Notes under the pieces: model-generated | Database searches by the model: none | What the model was told of the DNA's origin: nothing | What the model saw: only the letters and a program-made list of their open reading frames with translations | Shown here: one piece after another, positions 20,155 to 29,516 of the stretch | How the letters are laid out: each line of letters begins with the position of its first letter | Position numbering within the stretch: the stretch's first letter is position 1 | Made by a program: the position numbers and the translations under genes | DNA from: Pseudomonas fortuita | GTDB lineage: Bacteria > Pseudomonadota > Gammaproteobacteria > Pseudomonadales > Pseudomonadaceae | Length of the DNA stretch: 64,000 nt | Direction: 5' to 3' | NCBI RefSeq assembly: GCF_026898135.2 | Contig: NZ_CP114035.2 | Span: forward strand, 4,071,501 to 4,135,500

Positions 20155-20931
20155 TCAGGCAGAGGCGGCGCGCGGCGATTCGGCGCTGAAGTCGCGGCTG
20201 GCCTGGACCAGCATGCGGGTGTAGTCATGACGGGCGAGGTCCTGGCTCAACGCTTGGCTGTCGAGGCGCTCGACGATGCGCCCTTGCTGCATCACCGCGA
20301 CCTTGTCGCACAGGTGGCTGACCACCCCCAGGTCGTGGGTCACCATCAGGTAGGTGAGCTTCTCGCGCTGGCGCAGGTCTGCCAGCAGGTTGAGGATTTC
20401 CGCCTGCACCGAGACATCCAGCGCCGAGGTCGGCTCATCCAGCAGTAACACACGCGGCTCGAGGATCAGCGCACGGGCAATCGCCACACGCTGGCGCTGC
20501 CCACCCGACAACTGGTGCGGATAGCGGTAGCGGAAGCTGTCATTGAGGCCGACCTTGACCAGGATGTCGTTGATCCGGTCGTCGCGATCAGCCATGCCGT
20601 GAATGGTCAGCGGCTCGCGCAAGGCTGTGTCGATGGTGTGCCGCGGGTGCAACGAGCCGTAGGGGTCCTGGAAGACCATCTGCACCTTGCGAAAATGCTC
20701 CTTGGGCAGCTTGTGCTGCAACGCACCGCCGGCAATGCTCAGCGCCCCGCTCCAGTGCCGGTACTGGCCGGCCAGGCAGCGCAGCACGGTGGTCTTGCCG
20801 GAGCCCGACTCGCCGACCAGGCCGAACGACTCGCCGTCCTCGACGGTCAGGTCGACGTCGTGCAGCACCTGGTTGAGTGTGGCGCCAACGCCGAAGCTCA
20901 GGTTCAGTGATTGTGCTTGGATCATGGACAT
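20155..20931 (-). CDS. ABC transporter ATPase, peptide/opine type (DppF-like)
   Basis: 258 residues. Walker A GESGSGKTT is at about 38-46, the signature LSGGQRQRVAIARAL and Walker B VLLLDEPTSALDVSVQAE follow, then the H-loop VTHDLGVV. GAGGTAAC precedes the chosen ATG at 20931; the earlier frame overlaps the next gene. It is the second of two ATPases, ten bases after the first, and would energise the two permeases at 21793 and 24438. Confidence 0.93.
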   Translation of the reverse strand: MSMIQAQSLNLSFGVGATLNQVLHDVDLTVEDGESFGLVGESGSGKTTVLRCLAGQYRHWSGALSIAGGALQHKLPKEHFRKVQMVFQDPYGSLHPRHTIDTALREPLTIHGMADRDDRINDILVKVGLNDSFRYRYPHQLSGGQRQRVAIARALILEPRVLLLDEPTSALDVSVQAEILNLLADLRQREKLTYLMVTHDLGVVSHLCDKVAVMQQGRIVERLDSQALSQDLARHDYTRMLVQASRDFSAESPRAASA

Positions 20932-20941
20932 GACAGTTACC

Positions 20942-21781
20942 TCAGCAGGTGAGCCAGAGCGGGTCGCGTTGCAGCACCGGCAAGCGCGGGCGGCGGTTGT
21001 CCATGCTCGGCAAGGCCGCCAGCAGGCCACGGGTATACGGGTGTTCGGCATATTGCAGGTCGCACGCGGCGAGCGACTCGACCACCCGCCCGGCGTACAT
21101 CACCAACACCCGGTCACAGTAGTTGCGCACCAGGTTGAGGTCGTGGCTGACGAAGATCAGCCCCATCTGCTGCTCGACCACCAGCGCTTCGAGCACGTTG
21201 AGCACCTGCTGGCGCACCGACACGTCGAGTGCCGAGGTCGGCTCGTCGGCGATGATCACCTCCGGGTTGGTGATGACCATCATGGCGATCATGATGCGCT
21301 GGCCCATGCCGCCGCTGACTTCATGCGGGTACAGGTTGTAGACGCGTTTCGGGTCGCGGATATGGACCTTTTCCAGCATCAGCATGACCCGCTCGCGTGC
21401 CTCGCTGCGGCTGGCCTTGTGGTGCGCCAGGTACGCCTCGGCGATCTGGTCGCCAACCTTGACCACCGGGTTGAGCGAGTACTTGGGGTCTTGCATGATC
21501 ATCGAGATGCGCTGGCCACGGATCTTCTGCATGGCCTTTTCGCTGGCGCTGAGCAGGTCGACATCGCCGAACTGCAGGGCCTTGGCGGTGATCTGCGTGC
21601 TGCCGGGGTGCAGCTTGAGCAAGCTGCGCCCGACCGTCGACTTGCCCGAGCCGGACTCGCCGACGATGGCCAGTTTTTCCCGGCCAAGGGTGAACGACAC
21701 ATCGCGCACCGCGTGCATTTCTTTCTTGCCGTTGACGAAGCGTACGTTGAGCGCTTCGACGTTGAGTTTGAGCGACGACAT
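20942..21781 (-). CDS. ABC transporter ATPase, peptide/opine type (DppD-like)
   Basis: 279 residues. Walker A GESGSGKST is at about 41-49, the signature SGGMGQRIMIAMM, Walker B VIIADEPTSALDVSVRQQ and the H-loop VSHDLNLV are present. It lies 11 bp after the DppC-like permease gene. Importers of this family take up di- and oligopeptides but also oligosaccharides; the surrounding GH28, KdgM porin and uronate dehydrogenase suggest an oligogalacturonide substrate. Confidence 0.93.
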   Translation of the reverse strand: MSSLKLNVEALNVRFVNGKKEMHAVRDVSFTLGREKLAIVGESGSGKSTVGRSLLKLHPGSTQITAKALQFGDVDLLSASEKAMQKIRGQRISMIMQDPKYSLNPVVKVGDQIAEAYLAHHKASRSEARERVMLMLEKVHIRDPKRVYNLYPHEVSGGMGQRIMIAMMVITNPEVIIADEPTSALDVSVRQQVLNVLEALVVEQQMGLIFVSHDLNLVRNYCDRVLVMYAGRVVESLAACDLQYAEHPYTRGLLAALPSMDNRRPRLPVLQRDPLWLTC

Positions 21782-21792
21782 AAAGCCTCCAG

Positions 21793-22716
21793 TTACTCGC
21801 TACGCGGGTCGAGAATGTCCCGCAGGCCATCGCCCAGCAGGTTGAACGCCAGGCTCACCAGCATGATCGCCGCACCCGGTACCGCCACCAGCCACCAACA
21901 TTCGAGCATGTAGCGTCGACCGGTGGAGATCATCGCGCCCCACTCCGGCAGCGGCGCCTGTGCGCCAAGGCCGAGGAAGCCCAGCGCCGCGGCGGTGAGG
22001 ATGATCCCGGCCATGTTCATGGTCAGGCGGATGATCACCGACGACAGGCACATCGGCACAATGTGACGCAGGATGATGCGCGTCGACGAGGCGCCCTGCA
22101 GCTCGACCGCGACAACGAAGTCGGCCTTGCGCAGCGACAGGGTTTCAGCCCTTGCCAGCCGTGCGATCGGTGGCCACGAGGTCAGCGCGATAGCGACCAC
22201 GGCATGCTCCAGGCCAGGGCCAAGGGCAGCGATGAACGCCAGTGCCAGGACCAGGCTGGGGAACGAGATGAAGATGTCGGTGATGCGCATGAACACCGTG
22301 TCGACGATGCCGCCGTAGTAGCCCGACACAGTGCCGATGAACAGCCCGATCGGTCCGACGATAACGGTCACCAGGGTAATGATGTAGAGGGTGATGCGTG
22401 AGCCGTAGACCAACCGGCTGAAGATGTCGCGGCCGTATTCGTCGGTGCCGAACCAGTGCGCGGCACCGGGGGCCTGCAGGGCATTGGCGAGGTTCTGCAC
22501 CACCGGGTCATGGGTGGCGATCCACGGGGCAAAGGTGGCGACCACGATCAGCAGCACGGCCACCAGCAGCCCGGCCAGGGTCATGGGGTTGCGCAACAGG
22601 TGGCGCAGCACCCGCAGGCTGCTTTTGTAAAAGGCGTCGAGGCTGGAAGCCGGCGTGGTGTCGGCCTGCGGCTTGGCGCTTGCTTGGGTAGAAGACATGT
22701 TGGCAATCATCGGCAT
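21793..22716 (-). CDS. ABC transporter permease, DppC-like
   Basis: 307 residues. A cytoplasmic tail is followed by TM1 (TLAGLLVAVLLIVVATFAPWI), the family's WFGTDEYGRDIFSRLVYGSR motif and five further helices, with the ATPase-coupling EAA region at VAVELQGASSTRIILRHIVP. The start may be ATG 22716 or the internal ATG at 22698. It lies 56 bp after the frameshifted binding-protein gene and 11 bp before the first ATPase. Confidence 0.92.
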   Translation of the reverse strand: MPMIANMSSTQASAKPQADTTPASSLDAFYKSSLRVLRHLLRNPMTLAGLLVAVLLIVVATFAPWIATHDPVVQNLANALQAPGAAHWFGTDEYGRDIFSRLVYGSRITLYIITLVTVIVGPIGLFIGTVSGYYGGIVDTVFMRITDIFISFPSLVLALAFIAALGPGLEHAVVAIALTSWPPIARLARAETLSLRKADFVVAVELQGASSTRIILRHIVPMCLSSVIIRLTMNMAGIILTAAALGFLGLGAQAPLPEWGAMISTGRRYMLECWWLVAVPGAAIMLVSLAFNLLGDGLRDILDPRSE

Positions 22717-22772
22717 GTTCTCGGTGTGAAATCATGGCCGCCCGGAGCGCCCGCTGGCGCCCCCGGACAGGT

Positions 22773-24382
22773 TCAGCGTTGCTTGTAGACGCCCAGGTAA
22801 CGGGTCGCCTCGGCGTCATCGCCGGTAAAGCCCTTGACGTCCACAGCGCTCACCGCGGTGTCGGTCATCTGCGAGAGCATCATGATCGGCCCGACCTGCT
22901 GGTCGTAGCGCTGCTGGGCCTGGTGGTACAGGCTCACGCGCTTGGCGGCGTCACGCTCGACGCCCGCCTGGTCGATCAGCGCATTGAGCTGTTGATCGAA
23001 GAACGACGCGCGCCAGCCCTGGAAGTTGGGCAGGCCCGCACTGTCGCTGTTGTCCGGGTTGTAGACAAAGGTGCGCAGGCTGAAGTACGGGTGCGGGTAG
23101 CGCTCGGCACCGCGCGCGACGATCATCTCGAAGTTGCGCGCGCGCATCGCGCCATACACCTGGTTGCCGGTGCCGGTGACGATGCTGGCCTTGATCCCGC
23201 CTTCGGCGAGCGTCGACTGCATGCGCGCGGCGATGTCGATGAACGGCGGCTCGGACAAGGTCCGGATGGTGGTGGTGAAGCCTTGCGGGTAGCCGGCTTC
23301 GGCCAGCAACGCCTTGGCCTTGGCGACATCCATCTTGTAGCCTGGGTCCGGCAGGCGGGCGTCGAGGCCAAGCTGCATCGGCTGCTGGTTGAGCATGCCG
23401 TAGTGCGGCATGACTTGCTCGTCGATGCCTTTGTAGTCGATCAGGTTGCGCACTGCTTCGCGGACTTTCTGGTTGGCGAATTCGGGCTGCTTCATGCTCA
23501 TCGCCACGTAGTACATGGTGCCGCGCTGCAGCGGTTGCACCTGCAGCTTGGGCGAGCGCTCGATGGCCTTGATGTCTGGCGCGGCCATGCCGTAGACCAG
23601 GTCGAGGTCACCGCGCTCGAGCATCAGCCTGAGTGATTGCGACTCGGTCATGTGCCGCACCAGCACCCGCTTCATTTTGCAGGGCCCGCCCAGTAGCCGT
23701 CGAAGCGGGTCATCACCAAGGCGTCGTTGGCGCTCCACTTGGTCAGGGTGAACGGGCCGCTGCCGGCCTCGTTGGTGACTAGCCAGGCGGCGCCCAGGTC
23801 GCCGTCCTTCTCGTGCTTCAAGGCTTCCTGGCGGTCGACGATGACCGCGCTGGGCGAGATTGCCAGCGAGTCGATCAGCAGCAGCGGGTCGGCGGGCTGT
23901 GGCAGCTCGACCACCAGGGTGTGCGGGTCAGTGGCGCGGATCAGCCCCTGAATGTTGTCGACGCTGTAGCCGTAGGCCTTCCAGGTGGTGGCCAGGCCGA
24001 AGTTGAGTTTCATCACGCGGTACAGCGACCAGGCCACGTCTTCGGCGGTGAGCGGGTTGCCGGAATGGAACTTGACGTCGCTGCGCAGGTGGAAGGTGAC
24101 TTGCTTGCCGTCTTCGCTGATCTCCCAGCGTTCGGCCAACTGTGGCAGGTGTTTTTCCGGGTTGCCCTGGTCGCGCTTGACCAGCGTGTCATACAGGTTG
24201 GCGTTGACCCCGGAGGCATCCAGGCCCGGGGCGTTGGCCGGGTCGATGGAAAACAGGTTGACCATGCTCATGCCGACGATCAACTGGTCGGCGGGGGTCT
24301 TGGCCTGCACGGCGGCCATCGGCCCCAGTGCCAGCATCGCACCCAGCAGGCTCAGGCGCAGGATCGGAAGTACAGTTTTCAT
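22773..24382 (-). pseudogene. ABC transporter solute-binding protein (SBP_bac_5), split by a one-base frameshift
   Basis: The frame from ATG 24382 has a signal peptide (MKTVLPILRLSLLGAMLAL ... VQA) and the first half of a cluster C binding protein, then stops at TGA 23674-23672 after DGYWAGPAK. The rest (KRVLVRHMTESQSLRLM ... YLGVYKQR) continues in another frame to 22773. The intact paralogue at 25542 reads through the same point as DGYWGGPAKLKRIVMRNMTES. One extra A in the four-base A-run at 23675-23678 would restore the frame. An ATG overlapping the stop could restart the second half. It may be a decayed gene, a sequencing error or two coupled halves. Confidence 0.85.
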
Positions 24383-24437
24383 GTGGCTGTCCTTGTTTTT
24401 ATAGTCATGCACTGTGTTCGCGCTGGCCGCGCGGGGC

Positions 24438-25475
24438 TTAACGGGTCCTTGGGTCGAACACCTTGTACAGGGCGTCGCTGATCAGGTTCAGGGCGACGAA
24501 GATCAGCCCGATCACCAGCACACAGCCCATCACCGCGTTCATGTCACCGAGCATCAGGCTGCTGGTCAGGTACTGACCAAAACCGGGCCAGGCAAACACC
24601 GTTTCGATAAGTACCGCGCCTTCGAGCAGCGAGCCGTAGGCCAAAGCGACCACCGTCAGCAGCTGCACGAGGATGTTGCGAAACGCATGGCCCCAGACCA
24701 CCTGGCGGCGCGACAGGCCCTTGACCCGGGCGGTGATGATGTATTCCTGGGACAGCTGTTCGAGCATGAAGCTGCGGGTCATGCGGCTGATGTAGGCGAC
24801 CGAGTTGAGGCCCAGGATAAGCCCCGGCAGGACGATGTGCCGCAGCGCGCTGGTGAAGGCTTCCCAATCGCCGGCCAAGGCCGTGTCGATCAGCAGCAGG
24901 CCGGTGATGTCCGGCACCATGCCGTCGTAGGCGAGGTCGATGCGCCCTGCCCCGCCGGCCCAGCCGAGCCAGGCGTAGAACACCAGCAGGCCCATCATGC
25001 CGACCCAGAAGATCGGCGTGGAGTAACCGAACAGGGTGATCACCCGTGCCACATGGTCGCCAAGGCGGCCCTGGTTACTGGCCGCGACCACGCCCAGTGG
25101 CAAGCCGATGACGATGCCGAAGAGGATCGCCAGGGTGGCCAACTCGATGGTCGCCGGGAACACCCGCTTGATGTCGTCCAGCACCGGGTGGCCGGTCAGC
25201 AGGGCGTTGCCGAAATCACCGTGGAGCAGGTCGTTGAGGTACAGCCCGAACTGCACCCAGATCGGCTGGTCCAGGCCCATCGCCCGGTACACCTGGTCGT
25301 AGGTAGAGCTGTCGGCGTCCGGACCGACCACGGCCAGCACCGGGTCCAGCGGCATCACCCGGCCAATGAAGAAGGTCAGCGCCAACAGACCGAGCAGGGT
25401 CACCAGGACCGTGCTGGCCCGGCGGGCAGTGCCAGACACGCGCGTGCCCAGCACAGAGGCAGTCGAAACTAACAT
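24438..25475 (-). CDS. ABC transporter permease, DppB-like
   Basis: 345 residues, six predicted helices. The first is VLVTLLGLLALTFFIGRVM, followed by the family's P-D-P region and the long periplasmic loop; the EAA segment is EYIITARVKGLSRRQVVWGHAFRN. It lies between the two solute-binding-protein genes and pairs with the DppC-like permease to form the channel. Confidence 0.92.
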   Translation of the reverse strand: MLVSTASVLGTRVSGTARRASTVLVTLLGLLALTFFIGRVMPLDPVLAVVGPDADSSTYDQVYRAMGLDQPIWVQFGLYLNDLLHGDFGNALLTGHPVLDDIKRVFPATIELATLAILFGIVIGLPLGVVAASNQGRLGDHVARVITLFGYSTPIFWVGMMGLLVFYAWLGWAGGAGRIDLAYDGMVPDITGLLLIDTALAGDWEAFTSALRHIVLPGLILGLNSVAYISRMTRSFMLEQLSQEYIITARVKGLSRRQVVWGHAFRNILVQLLTVVALAYGSLLEGAVLIETVFAWPGFGQYLTSSLMLGDMNAVMGCVLVIGLIFVALNLISDALYKVFDPRTR

Positions 25476-25541
25476 AACAGGCTCCTGAAAATGCGTTCAG
25501 CCAACACCGAGGCGTTCGGGGCGCGCACGCCCCGCTCCCGC

Positions 25542-27152
25542 TCATCGCGACTTGTAGACGTCTTTGTAGCGGGTGGTGGCCGCACTGTGGGTCTGGTAAT
25601 CCTGAACATCGTGGTAGACCACCACGGTGTCGGTCATCTGCGACACCGGCAGGATCGCGCCGACCTGCGCGTCCAGGGTCTTCTGGATCTGCTGGTACTG
25701 GGCCAGTTGCCTGGTCTTGTCAGGCTCGACTTCGGCCTGCTCGATCAGCGCGTTCAACTCGGGGCTGTAAAACGACGTGCGCCAGCCCTGGAAGTTGCTC
25801 AGCTTGGCTTCGTCGCGGTTGTCCGGGTTGTACACCAGGGTCCGCAGGCTCGAATGCGGATGACGCTCGGCCCCGCCACCGCCGCGGCCGACCAGGATGT
25901 CGAAGCTGCGTTCGCGCATGGCGCCGTAGATCTGGTTGCCGGTGCCGGTGACGATGGTCGCCTGGATGCCGGCCTGAGCCAGGGTCGCCTGCAGGCTGGA
26001 GGCGATGTTGATGAATGGCGGCTCAGTGAGCACGCGGATGGTGGTTTTGAAGCCATTCGGGTAACCGGCTTCGGTCAGCAGTTTTTTCGCCTCGGCGACG
26101 TTCAGGGTGTAGCCCGGATCGTCCAGCCGTGCCGGCAGGCCGAGCGGCAATGGGCGCTGGTTGAGCTGGCCGTAGTGCGGCATGACGGTCTGGTTGATGC
26201 CTTGATAGTCGATCAGCGAACGCACCGCGCGGCGCACACGGGCGTCATCGTAGGGCTTGTTCTTGACGCTCAGGGCAACGTAGTAGAGGGTCCCGCGCTG
26301 CACGGTCTGGGTGCGCACCTTGTCGGACTTCTCCAGGGCTTCGATGTCGGGTGCGGACATGCCCTTGGCCAGGTCCAGGTCACCGCGCTCGACCATCAGG
26401 CGCAGCGACTGCGACTCAGTCATGTTGCGCATGACGATGCGCTTGAGCTTGGCCGGGCCACCCCAGTAACCGTCGTAGCGGCTCATCAGGATCACATCGT
26501 TGGCGCGCCAGTCATTGAGGATGAACGGGCCGCTTCCGGCGGCGTGTGTAGTCAGCCAAGCGCCGCCCATGTCGTCGCCCTTCTGGTGTTGCTGAACCAC
26601 TTTGCGGTCGAGGATGAAGGCACTGGGCGAGGTCGCCAGGGTGTTGAGCACCAACATCGGGTCGGTTGGCCGCGGCAGCTCGAGGACAAAGGTGTGCTCG
26701 TCGGCGGCGCGCAGGTACTGGGCGGCGTTGCCGGCGGTGAAGCCGTAAGCCTTCCATGTCGAGGCCAGGGCCAGATTGAGCTTGAGCACGCGCTGCAACG
26801 ACCAGGCGACGTCTTCGGCAGTCAGCGGGTTGCCCGACTGGAAGGTCACGCCGGGGCGCAGCGTGAAAGTCAGGGTCTTGCGGTCGTCGCTAACCTGCCA
26901 GCTTTGCGCCAGAGCCGGTACCAGTTGGTCCGGCTGCTTGACGTCCTGCACCAGCAGCATGTCGTAGAGGTTGGCATTGACCTCTGAGACATCCAGGCCG
27001 GTGGCGGCGGCCGGGTCGAGCGACAGCAGGTTGATCATGCTCATGCCGACGATCAACTGGTCGGCGGGGGTCTTGGCGAAAGCGGCAGGTACCGACGTCA
27101 TCGCCAGCGATGCGGCCAGGACCCCCGCCCAGAATTTGGGGAGAACGCTCAT
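25542..27152 (-). CDS. ABC transporter solute-binding protein (SBP_bac_5), intact
   Basis: 536 residues. A signal peptide (MSVLPKFWAGVLAASLAMTS ... AFA) precedes the cluster C fold, with LTAEDVAWSLQRVLKLN and GYPNGFKTTIRVLTEPP typical of DppA/OppA relatives. It is closely similar along its length to the frameshifted copy at 22773, with identical stretches such as KTPADQLIVGMSM, so the pair arose by duplication. The ATG at 27152 was chosen over 27218 because it gives a proper signal peptide. It delivers substrate to the permeases; the ligand is inferred to be a uronate oligomer. Confidence 0.92.
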   Translation of the reverse strand: MSVLPKFWAGVLAASLAMTSVPAAFAKTPADQLIVGMSMINLLSLDPAAATGLDVSEVNANLYDMLLVQDVKQPDQLVPALAQSWQVSDDRKTLTFTLRPGVTFQSGNPLTAEDVAWSLQRVLKLNLALASTWKAYGFTAGNAAQYLRAADEHTFVLELPRPTDPMLVLNTLATSPSAFILDRKVVQQHQKGDDMGGAWLTTHAAGSGPFILNDWRANDVILMSRYDGYWGGPAKLKRIVMRNMTESQSLRLMVERGDLDLAKGMSAPDIEALEKSDKVRTQTVQRGTLYYVALSVKNKPYDDARVRRAVRSLIDYQGINQTVMPHYGQLNQRPLPLGLPARLDDPGYTLNVAEAKKLLTEAGYPNGFKTTIRVLTEPPFINIASSLQATLAQAGIQATIVTGTGNQIYGAMRERSFDILVGRGGGGAERHPHSSLRTLVYNPDNRDEAKLSNFQGWRTSFYSPELNALIEQAEVEPDKTRQLAQYQQIQKTLDAQVGAILPVSQMTDTVVVYHDVQDYQTHSAATTRYKDVYKSR

Positions 27153-27221
27153 GTGAGATAGCCTTTTTATAGTTATTGGACTCTCGGGCGGCACGCACCA
27201 AGGCGTGCCGCCATGCACGAA

Positions 27222-28376
27222 TCAGAAGCTCTGCAGCATGTTGGTCTCGACGTAGTCGAAGTCGATCTCCTCCCCCAGGCCAGGCAGGTCGGAGAGGTGC
27301 ACGAAGCCGTCTTCATCCATCGGGTCGACCAGGCGCTTGAGGTAGGCCGGTACTTCGTCATAGTTGAGGAACGGGTGCAGCAGGCCGCGCTCGTACCAGG
27401 TGCAGTTCTTGATCGCGCCGACCACCGCCAGGTTGGCCGCGCCGTTGCCGTGGATCTCGCAATCCATGCCAAACGCTTCGGCCATGTGCGCGACCTTCAG
27501 GCACGGGGCGATACCGCCGACCCCGGCAACGCCGGCGCGCAGGATGTCACAGACATCGTTCTTGACCCAACTGGCGCGGCTCAGGTGTTTGCCACCGAGG
27601 CTTTCCGGGCCCAGCACGGGGATGTCCAACTGGGCGGCCAGCCACGCGTAGGACTCGGCCGAGTCTTCCATCATCGGCTCTTCGAACCAGGCGAAATTCA
27701 GCTTCTCCAGCGCACGGCCGACGGTCAGCGCTTCGGTGCGGCTGTACCAGTGATAGCCGTCGATCATCAGCGCGATGTCGGGGCCGACCGCTTCACGTAC
27801 GGCGGCGCAGGCCTTGATGTCCATGCTCACGCTCGGGGCGAACGACACCGGCGGCATCCAGGTGTGCAGCTTGATCGCCTTGTAGCCGCGCTTGACCAGG
27901 GTCTCGGCGAAGCGGCCGTATTCTTCAGGGGTCGACAGGCCGCCCGGCAGCTCGTCACCGCACATGGTCGAACCGTAAGCCGGGACCTTGTCGCGGTAGC
28001 CACCGATGAGCTTGTGCACCGGCACCTTGAGCTTGCGCCCGGCCCAGTCCCACAGGGCCTGTTCGACCAGTGCCAGGGCGCGGTCGGTGAGCTGGCTTGC
28101 GCTGCCGCGTTGCCAGTGCGCCAGGTCGTGCCAGATTTTTTCGCGGTCGAAGGCATTGGCGCCGACCAGCACCTTGCGCACGAAGCCATCCAGCACGTAC
28201 GGGCGGATCAGCTCGGGAGCGCCGAAGGCGAAGCCTTCGTTGCCGCACTCAGTCTTGATTCGCAGCAAGGCCATCTTGGCCTGGGTCACGTCGCCCGGAT
28301 GGGCATGGCCGGCGCTGTCTACAGCGCGGCGCGTGGGGTAGGAAAACACCTGGACGTTTACAGCAGTAATGATCAT
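27222..28376 (-). CDS. Mandelate racemase/muconate lactonizing-family enzyme, probable acid-sugar dehydratase
   Basis: 384 residues, an enolase-superfamily barrel. Metal ligands appear at Asp206 (LMIDGYH), Glu232 or Glu233 (FEEP) and Glu258 (GPESLGG); the general-acid/base His309 is in EIHGNG. The usual second-strand Lys-x-Lys is Lys169-x-His171 (AIKLHTW). Aldarate dehydratases of this subgroup dehydrate galactarate, glucarate or related acids. With udh and a lactonase on the opposite strand, dehydration of galactarate, or opening of galactarolactone, is the likely job. It is first in the minus-strand operon, 69 bp before the intact binding protein. Confidence 0.85.
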   Translation of the reverse strand: MIITAVNVQVFSYPTRRAVDSAGHAHPGDVTQAKMALLRIKTECGNEGFAFGAPELIRPYVLDGFVRKVLVGANAFDREKIWHDLAHWQRGSASQLTDRALALVEQALWDWAGRKLKVPVHKLIGGYRDKVPAYGSTMCGDELPGGLSTPEEYGRFAETLVKRGYKAIKLHTWMPPVSFAPSVSMDIKACAAVREAVGPDIALMIDGYHWYSRTEALTVGRALEKLNFAWFEEPMMEDSAESYAWLAAQLDIPVLGPESLGGKHLSRASWVKNDVCDILRAGVAGVGGIAPCLKVAHMAEAFGMDCEIHGNGAANLAVVGAIKNCTWYERGLLHPFLNYDEVPAYLKRLVDPMDEDGFVHLSDLPGLGEEIDFDYVETNMLQSF

Positions 28377-28716
28377 GGACGTCTGAGCCTTCTTATTGGA
28401 TTTGTGGCGGGTGAGTCACGCTCTGGGGGCAATCCTACGTCATCATACAACATTTGAAAAGCACCACTTCAAACTGACGAAATAGTCGTGAATAGCCTGC
28501 TAAACCCCATCATGTGATTCCCATCACAAAGCACAAAAAAAGCCATAACTACTGATTTAGAGCCTTCGATCAAGGTGATCAGACAACATTTCAATATTTC
28601 GTAGACAGCCCCCTGGTCGTACGATAACTTATTTGAAAAATCACGGAGCGCCCCACCCACCTCATCCCGATCACACGCCTCATCACGTCCTCAACAAAAA
28701 CAAAAAAAGAGATCGC
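28377..28716. promoter_or_regulatory. Divergent control region with three GntR-like 13-mers
   Basis: A gene-free 340-bp region separates the enolase-family gene from kdgM. Three sites share the pattern GTSRTMNKAYAAC: GTCATCATACAAC at 28439-28451, GTGATCAGACAAC at 28575-28587 and GTCGTACGATAAC at 28616-28628. Each contains the TNGTNNNAYNA-type core of FCD-GntR operators on one strand. The first two also continue with the same CATTT(G/C)AA, giving a direct repeat 136 bp apart. They are candidate operators for the GntR proteins at 16-18 kb. Confidence 0.55.
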
Positions 28717-29442
28717 ATGAACAACACACTTCGCCGCCTTATCGCCGCCAGTACCCTCGGCTTGTCGTTCTACGCCTGCGCGGACTCCGCCAGCATCAAC
28801 TACCGGCATGGGTACACCGAAGACGACAGCATTCACTCCGACCGGATAAAGCTGAGCTACCGCAAGGACAGCGGCCTGGGGTTTGCCGCAGAAATCAAAT
28901 ACAAAACTGCCGGCGACCGCGAAGACGTCGCCTACGACAACATGGTCAACAACGGCCATGAGTTCACCGTGGACTACAACTACAAGATGAGCCCCCGGTC
29001 GACCTGGACCCCCGCCTTCCAGATGGACAGTTCCAAGGACGCAACCACCTACAAGTTCGGCTTGAAGTACAACTACAAGCTCAGCGACACCTGGTACGTC
29101 GCCACCCGCGTACGCCACGACGCACGCAGCCTCGACCGGGATCAGGTCGACCACAGCAAAGCGGACCGCGCCAAGGACAACCAGAACACCGCCCGCCTTG
29201 AAGGCTGGCTCGGCTACACCCCCAGCGGCCCGTGGGCATTCGAATACCAGTACATCCACTTCACCACCGACTACATCCGTTACGACAACAAGAAGCAGGA
29301 CTACGAGCAGAACCTGATCATCAAGTACAAGCTCAACAAACAGTGGGCGCCATTCATGGAAGTGGGTGACATCAAGGTCAACAGCTACACGGACGATCGC
29401 CAGGCCCGTTGGCGCCTGGGTATCCAGTACAACTTCCTGTAA
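28717..29442 (+). CDS. kdgM: KdgM-family oligogalacturonide-specific outer-membrane porin
   Basis: 241 residues, the KdgM size. The signal peptide (MNNTLRRLIAASTLGLSFYACA) is followed by SINYRHGYTEDDSIHSDRI, which aligns with the KdgM start (DYRHE), and it ends in the family's VEVG/MEVGDIK ... DDRQARWRLGIQYNFL pattern with a beta-barrel terminus. KdgM is a small monomeric barrel that lets acidic oligosaccharides through the outer membrane. I chose ATG 28717 for the signal peptide. It heads the plus-strand transcript and is divergent from the ABC operon. Confidence 0.9.
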   Translation: MNNTLRRLIAASTLGLSFYACADSASINYRHGYTEDDSIHSDRIKLSYRKDSGLGFAAEIKYKTAGDREDVAYDNMVNNGHEFTVDYNYKMSPRSTWTPAFQMDSSKDATTYKFGLKYNYKLSDTWYVATRVRHDARSLDRDQVDHSKADRAKDNQNTARLEGWLGYTPSGPWAFEYQYIHFTTDYIRYDNKKQDYEQNLIIKYKLNKQWAPFMEVGDIKVNSYTDDRQARWRLGIQYNFL

Positions 29443-29516
29443 GGGCAACCGCCCGACCATGCCGGTGTCGTTGCACCACGGCACCCTCATGCAGTTTCAG
29501 CAAAAGGCATCCGACA

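Noticed and set aside
23672..23738. Programmed -1 frameshifting in the binding-protein gene
   Set aside because: No canonical slippery heptamer is in the needed frame and no downstream pseudoknot was seen, so a mutation, assembly error or restart at the overlapping ATG is more likely.
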